Source: Spongiibacteraceae bacterium
GTDB taxonomy: Bacteria > Pseudomonadota > Gammaproteobacteria > Pseudomonadales > Spongiibacteraceae
DNA: 48,229 bases
NCBI GenBank assembly: GCA_002710725.1
Contig: PAKT01000049.1
Coordinates: 1-48,229, forward strand
Reading direction: 5' to 3'
Shown here: piece after piece, positions 44,441 through 48,229 of the stretch
Position numbering within the stretch: position 1 is the first letter of the stretch
Layout of the letters: the number at the start of each line of letters is the position of its first letter
Notes under the pieces: generated by a model
What the model was told of the DNA's origin: nothing
What the model saw: the letters and a program-made list of their open reading frames with translations, nothing else
Databases searched by the model: none
Program-made: the position numbers and the translations under genes

Positions 44441-46624
44441 ATGCTGTTCGGGCGCAAAGACCGCAAACCGATCAAAATCGCCGACAAGAAAGTGGTGGAC
44501 TGGAAGTACGCTGTGTGTGGTTACTGCTCCACCGGCTGCTCGATTGAAGTCGGACTGAATGCGGACGGCAAACCCGTCGCCAGCCGGGGCAAAGGCAGCG
44601 CTCCGGTCAATCAGGGCAAGCTGTGCATCAAGGGTATTTTCGAGCACGAGCTGGTGACCACCGCCGGTCGCGGCACCGAGCCGCTGATGCGCGACAAAAT
44701 TTATCTACCCTACCAGGCTGCCAGTTGGGATGAAGCCCTGGATCACACCGCCAGCGAGTTCAAGCGCATTCAGGAAAAATACGGCCGTGACAGCGTTGCC
44801 GTCGTCTCCACCGGCCAGCTGCTAACCGAAGAGTTCTACACCCTCGGCAAACTGGTGCGCGGGGTGCTGGGCACCAACAACTACGATGGTAATACGACGC
44901 TGTGCATGGCGTCGGCCGTGTCCGGCTACAAGCGCTCCTTCGGGTCTGACGGCCCGCCCGGTTGCTACGAGGATTTTGAAGAAACCCACTGTCTGATGGC
45001 CTTTGGCTCGAACCTGCCGGAGCAGCATCCGATTATTTACTGGCGTTTGAAAGAGGCGCTGGAAAAGCGCAAGTTCCCGCTGATTGTGGTGGACCCCCGG
45101 GTAACCATGATGGCCCAGTTTGCCGACATCCATCTGCCTATAACGCCGGGAACCGATCTGGTGCTGCTGAACGCCATGGCTCATGTGATCCTGAAGGAAG
45201 GGCTGCAGAAGCAGGACTATATTAACGCCCACTGCAACGGCTTTGAGGAACTGAAAGCCACGGTGGAAAAATACGACCCGGAATCGGCCTCGCGAATCTG
45301 CGGAATCGATGCCGATACCATTCGCCATGTCGCCCGGCTGTACGCCAAAGCTCCTTCTGCCATGAGTATCTGGACCATGGGTATCAATCAGAGTACCCAC
45401 GGCAGCGATGGCGTCTGCGGTATCAATAATCTGAACCTGATTACCGGCAATATCGGTATTCCCGGCGGCACCTCGCTCTCCATTACCGGTCAGTGCAATG
45501 CCATGGGCACCCGGGAGTGGTCCTCCTGTTCCGGCTTGCCCGGCTACCGCATGCTGGAAAAAGAAGAGCACCGCAATGAGGTCGGCGCATTCTGGGGCGT
45601 CGATCCGGAGTTTTTCCCCAAGAAGCGTGGCCTGCAGCAGACCGATATTTTTCCGGCCATTGAATCCGGTGAGATCAAGGCGCTGTGGATTGTGGCGACC
45701 AATCCCCTGACTTCCATGCCCAATCAGCCACGTATCAAAAAAGCGCTGGAGAAACTGGAATTTATGGTGGTGCAGGACGGCTATGCCGATTGCGAAACCG
45801 CCAACTATGCGCATGTCTATTTGCCCGGTGCGGTATGGGGTGAGAAAGAGGGCGTGCAGACCAACACCGAACGCCGGGTAAACCTGGTGCGAAAATTCGT
45901 CGAGCCGCCGGGCCAAGCCAAGCCGGATTTCTGGGTATTTAACGAACTGGCCAAACGCTTTGAGCAGGGTCGAAAAATTCGTTTTCCCGAATCTACCTCG
46001 GAAATCTTTGATGAGATGAAGCAGCTTTCGAAAGGCGAGGGCCGAACCCTGGATATTTCCGGCATGAGCCACGATGCCATTGAAGCCCAACGCGGTATTC
46101 AGTGGCCCATGCGCGAGGGTGAGGCAACCGGTAATCCGCGACTGTACAGCGACGGCAAATTCCAGACCCCGAGTGGCAAGGCAAACCTGCTGGCGATGGA
46201 CTATATCGAGAACAATGAAGTACCTGACAATCAGTATCCGTTCTGGTTGAACAGCGGCCGCGTGGTAGAGCATTTTCACACCCGCACCAAGACCGGCAAG
46301 ATCGGCAACCTGAACAAGTTCAGCCCCACACCCTATATGGAGATGAACCCCGACGCGGCGCGTGAACTTGGGGTGCAGCACATGAGTTACGTACGGCTGG
46401 TTTCGCGGCGCGGTGATGCGGTCGTCATGGTGCAGCTCACCCAGCGGGTCCCGCGCAATATGGTGTTTATTCCCATGCACTACCACGACTGTGTAAACCG
46501 CCTGTCGCTCGGCCTGCTTGACCCTTATTCACGGCAGCCGGCCTTCAAGCAGTGCGCGGTGCGTCTCGAACAGGTAGATCAGAAAGAGGCGGCGCGTTTG
46601 AACGTTGAGCGCAGGGCGTTTTAG
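44441..46624 (+). CDS. molybdopterin oxidoreductase catalytic subunit, Nas/Nap-like
   Basis: Predicted cytoplasmic molybdenum enzyme of 727 residues; no twin-arginine signal is seen. A 4Fe-4S cluster is bound by C26, C29, C33 and C62 (AVCGYCSTGC, KLCIKG). The probable Mo ligand is C155 in LCMASAVSGYKRSFG, followed by GPPGCYEDFEETHCL. This nearly repeats the NapA/NasA sequence around its cysteine ligand and differs from DMSO reductases, which use Ser. FQTPSGKANL and the C-terminal molybdopterin domain are present. The start is the ATG at 44441 with GGGAG upstream. Nitrate reductase activity is plausible, but the partner subunit points elsewhere. No chaperone or nitrate-assimilation gene is visible. 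Confidence 0.92.
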   Translation: MLFGRKDRKPIKIADKKVVDWKYAVCGYCSTGCSIEVGLNADGKPVASRGKGSAPVNQGKLCIKGIFEHELVTTAGRGTEPLMRDKIYLPYQAASWDEALDHTASEFKRIQEKYGRDSVAVVSTGQLLTEEFYTLGKLVRGVLGTNNYDGNTTLCMASAVSGYKRSFGSDGPPGCYEDFEETHCLMAFGSNLPEQHPIIYWRLKEALEKRKFPLIVVDPRVTMMAQFADIHLPITPGTDLVLLNAMAHVILKEGLQKQDYINAHCNGFEELKATVEKYDPESASRICGIDADTIRHVARLYAKAPSAMSIWTMGINQSTHGSDGVCGINNLNLITGNIGIPGGTSLSITGQCNAMGTREWSSCSGLPGYRMLEKEEHRNEVGAFWGVDPEFFPKKRGLQQTDIFPAIESGEIKALWIVATNPLTSMPNQPRIKKALEKLEFMVVQDGYADCETANYAHVYLPGAVWGEKEGVQTNTERRVNLVRKFVEPPGQAKPDFWVFNELAKRFEQGRKIRFPESTSEIFDEMKQLSKGEGRTLDISGMSHDAIEAQRGIQWPMREGEATGNPRLYSDGKFQTPSGKANLLAMDYIENNEVPDNQYPFWLNSGRVVEHFHTRTKTGKIGNLNKFSPTPYMEMNPDAARELGVQHMSYVRLVSRRGDAVVMVQLTQRVPRNMVFIPMHYHDCVNRLSLGLLDPYSRQPAFKQCAVRLEQVDQKEAARLNVERRAF

Positions 46625-46628
46625 TGGA

Positions 46629-46764
46629 TGAACGCTTGACGGGAGACGGGAGACGCAAAAGCGTCTTCCGGTAGTTGTGCGCTGATTGAGAGATTTGAAG
46701 TTGAACGCGAACTGGTTGAGCGGAGGGGTGAGTGTTTCTTCCCGCGTCTCCCGTCGCCCGTTCA
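46629..46764. repeat. inverted repeat pair with internal hairpin between molybdoenzyme genes
   Basis: TGAACGCTTGACGGGAGACG at 46629-46648 recurs inverted at 46745-46764 with three differences in 20. Directly inside the left arm a nine-base stem with an AAAA loop (GGGAGACGC 46648-46656, GCGTCTTCC 46661-46669) follows. The left arm carries the GACGNNN heptads seen at 32122 and 35431. No T-run, so termination is unlikely. Confidence 0.75.
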
Positions 46765-46791
46765 GCATTTCGCAAACCGAAGGTTAAACTT

Positions 46792-48229
46792 ATGTGGCAA
46801 GTACGAGACGACGAACCCGGATACGCCTTTCTGAAAGAACCGAAGGGGCCCGAGGTTAATTACTACGAAGCGCCGATCGACCTGATTGCGCGCTCCGGCG
46901 GGGCGGCTGAGCCCGGCCGGGAAATGTTTATCAACGATGAGCCCGGTGTGGGTAGCAATCCCAATCGCAACAAGCAGCACGCCTTTCATTTTACCGCGGA
47001 CAACTGCATCGGCTGTCACGCCTGTGAAGCGGCCTGTTCCGAGAAAAATGACAACCCGGCCCATATCAGTTTTCGCAGTGTCGGTTACGTGGAGGGCGGA
47101 ACCTATCCGGACTTTCGCCGGATGAATATCTCCATGGCCTGCAACCACTGCGACAACCCGGTATGCCTGAAGGGCTGCCCGACCCGGGCCTATACCAAGC
47201 ACGCGGAGTACGGGGCGGTGCTGCAGGACCCGGAAACCTGCTTTGGCTGTGGCTACTGCACCTGGGTGTGCCCCTACAACGCGCCGCAGCTCGACCCGAT
47301 CAAGGGCCAGGTGTCCAAGTGCAATATGTGCGTGGACCGGCTCGAAGTGAATCTGAAACCGGCCTGCGTTTCCGCTTGTCTGGGCAACGCCCTGAACTTT
47401 GGGGTGGTTGAAGATCTGCCTGAGAACCGCGAGCAGGGCAAGGTGTCCATCCCCGGTTTCCCCGACCCTGAGATCACTCAGCCGAATATCCGCTTCCAGC
47501 AGGTCAAGCATATGCCGGATGAGGTGACTCGTCCGGACGGCATGCCGGTGAAGTATCACAAGGACGACGACGGTCAGTACCGGCCGGTGGTCGATCAGAA
47601 AAAAGGTGTCGAGCGTCACTGGAATCTCAAGCGCTTGAGTTCAAGGGAAAACCCGCTGGTGATGTTTACGCTCTCAGCCCAGGCGGCCTTGGGGTTGTTT
47701 TTCAGTCTGTTTCTGGGAGCTCAGGTCGGCATCGGATCATTACAGGCCTTGCGCGAATCCGTGATGTACGTGCCGCTGGTGGCGCTGGCGGTTGCTTTTG
47801 CCGGGCTCGGCATGTTGATGTCGGCCACGCATCTGGGTAAGCCGCTGCGTTTTTACCGGGGCTTTAACAACCTGCGTCACTCGCCGGTCTGCCGTGAGGG
47901 GCTGGGTATTCTTTTGTTTATGGTGTTTGGCGGTCTGCATCTGCTGGCGGTGTTGCCTGAAAACAGCGTCTTCCAGTCGCTGCTGGGTGATTGGGGGCGC
48001 TATCCGACGCTCGCCAATGTATTTGGCTGGCTGGCGATCCCCTGCGGTGCGGTGGGGCTCTACTACATGTACCGCTGCTACCGAATCCCGGCGCGCCCCT
48101 TCTGGGACCACTGGCAGACCGGCAGCAGTTTTGTCGGCACCAGCCTGGTATTTGGCGGCCTGCTGCTCGGGCTGATCGGTGTGCCGACGCTGCTGTGGCT
48201 GGCACAGCCGGCCGACTCGCTGATTGTGC
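46792..48229 (+). CDS. fused DmsB-DmsC-type iron-sulfur and membrane-anchor subunit, partial (right edge)
   Basis: Electron-transfer partner of the preceding molybdoenzyme, open to the right edge (about 479 residues seen). Residues 72-196 carry four 4Fe-4S sites: C72/75/78/82, C117/120/125/129, C150/153/156/160 and C177/180/192/196, the DmsB pattern. A 70-residue N-terminal extension precedes them. From about residue 283 the protein becomes a DmsC-like quinol-reacting membrane anchor (TLSAQAALGLFFSLFLGAQV, then SATHLGKPLRFYRGFNNLRHSP). In E. coli these are two proteins. The ATG at 46792 has AAGG upstream. The gene lies 167 bases after the catalytic subunit, across an inverted repeat. Confidence 0.92.
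   Translation, partial: MWQVRDDEPGYAFLKEPKGPEVNYYEAPIDLIARSGGAAEPGREMFINDEPGVGSNPNRNKQHAFHFTADNCIGCHACEAACSEKNDNPAHISFRSVGYVEGGTYPDFRRMNISMACNHCDNPVCLKGCPTRAYTKHAEYGAVLQDPETCFGCGYCTWVCPYNAPQLDPIKGQVSKCNMCVDRLEVNLKPACVSACLGNALNFGVVEDLPENREQGKVSIPGFPDPEITQPNIRFQQVKHMPDEVTRPDGMPVKYHKDDDGQYRPVVDQKKGVERHWNLKRLSSRENPLVMFTLSAQAALGLFFSLFLGAQVGIGSLQALRESVMYVPLVALAVAFAGLGMLMSATHLGKPLRFYRGFNNLRHSPVCREGLGILLFMVFGGLHLLAVLPENSVFQSLLGDWGRYPTLANVFGWLAIPCGAVGLYYMYRCYRIPARPFWDHWQTGSSFVGTSLVFGGLLLGLIGVPTLLWLAQPADSLIV

Noticed and set aside
44822-46486. 554-codon open frame on the minus strand
   Set aside because: It lies fully opposite the molybdoenzyme gene, whose motifs are unmistakable; it is a codon-bias shadow with no recognisable domain.
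44441-46624. DMSO reductase catalytic subunit (DmsA)
   Set aside because: The Mo-ligand region carries Cys in a Nap/Nas-like context and there is no Tat signal, despite the DmsB-DmsC-like partner.
1-48229. tRNA, rRNA, CRISPR, transposase or prophage genes
   Set aside because: Read through on both strands; no cloverleaf, spacer array, DDE recombinase or phage structural gene was seen.

Overview
The window reads as an ordinary chromosomal stretch of a GC-rich, probably marine gammaproteobacterium. The evidence is gene order: metG facing apbC/mrp and dcd, rnfABCDGE beside metG, and purM-purN-DUF3108 facing DUF2066-perM-like-hda, a layout I know from Pseudomonas and its relatives. Several genes (halohydrin dehalogenase, spinster-like MFS, OmpA with calcium-type repeats) would fit a marine oligotrophic or Cellvibrionales-like lineage; that placement is inference. 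I see no tRNA, rRNA, CRISPR array, transposase or phage gene.

Region by region. 1-3537 (minus): a tripartite RND efflux pump, membrane fusion protein then permease, cut by the left edge. 3716-5835 (plus): an M14-type deacylase overlapping an alpha/beta hydrolase, then a small GlsB-type membrane protein. 5839-6519 (minus): an SDR-fold gene with the full signature of halohydrin dehalogenases. 6677-8152: an HDOD protein with a degenerate GGDEF domain. 8163-12573 (minus): a four-gene cassette of M14 deacylase, exported retropepsin-like protease, 7TM protein with a dead transglutaminase domain, and RimK-related ATP-grasp ligase. 12814-17087 (plus): leuA, a cryptic HolD (psi)-like gene, rimI, a small conserved gene and an epoxide hydrolase, all tightly packed. 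17165-23237 (plus): a compact biosynthetic cluster of a haem-oxygenase-like diiron oxidase, a methyltransferase, a three-domain adenylation-carrier-thioesterase protein and an MFS exporter. 23256-25781: a flavoprotein, a VOC protein and iron superoxide dismutase.

25874-31794 (minus): the complete Rnf ion-pumping complex. Its upstream gap to metG holds a 160-base imperfect palindrome and a heptad repeat. 32159-36056: metG, apbC, dcd. 36143-38513 (minus): DUF3108, purN, purM. 38669-41554 (plus): DUF2066, AI-2E-family permease, hda. 41761-44269: OmpA-like porin and an MFS transporter. 44441-48229: a molybdoenzyme whose catalytic subunit looks like assimilatory/periplasmic nitrate reductase (Cys ligand) but whose partner is a fused DmsB-DmsC-type iron-sulfur and membrane-anchor protein, cut by the right edge.

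The two best candidates for an undescribed system are the diiron oxidase/methyltransferase/A-T-TE cluster (product unknown) and the ATP-grasp/dead-transglutaminase/retropepsin/M14 cassette (substrate unknown). The halohydrin dehalogenase, the psi-like gene and the non-coding palindromes are also worth a second look.
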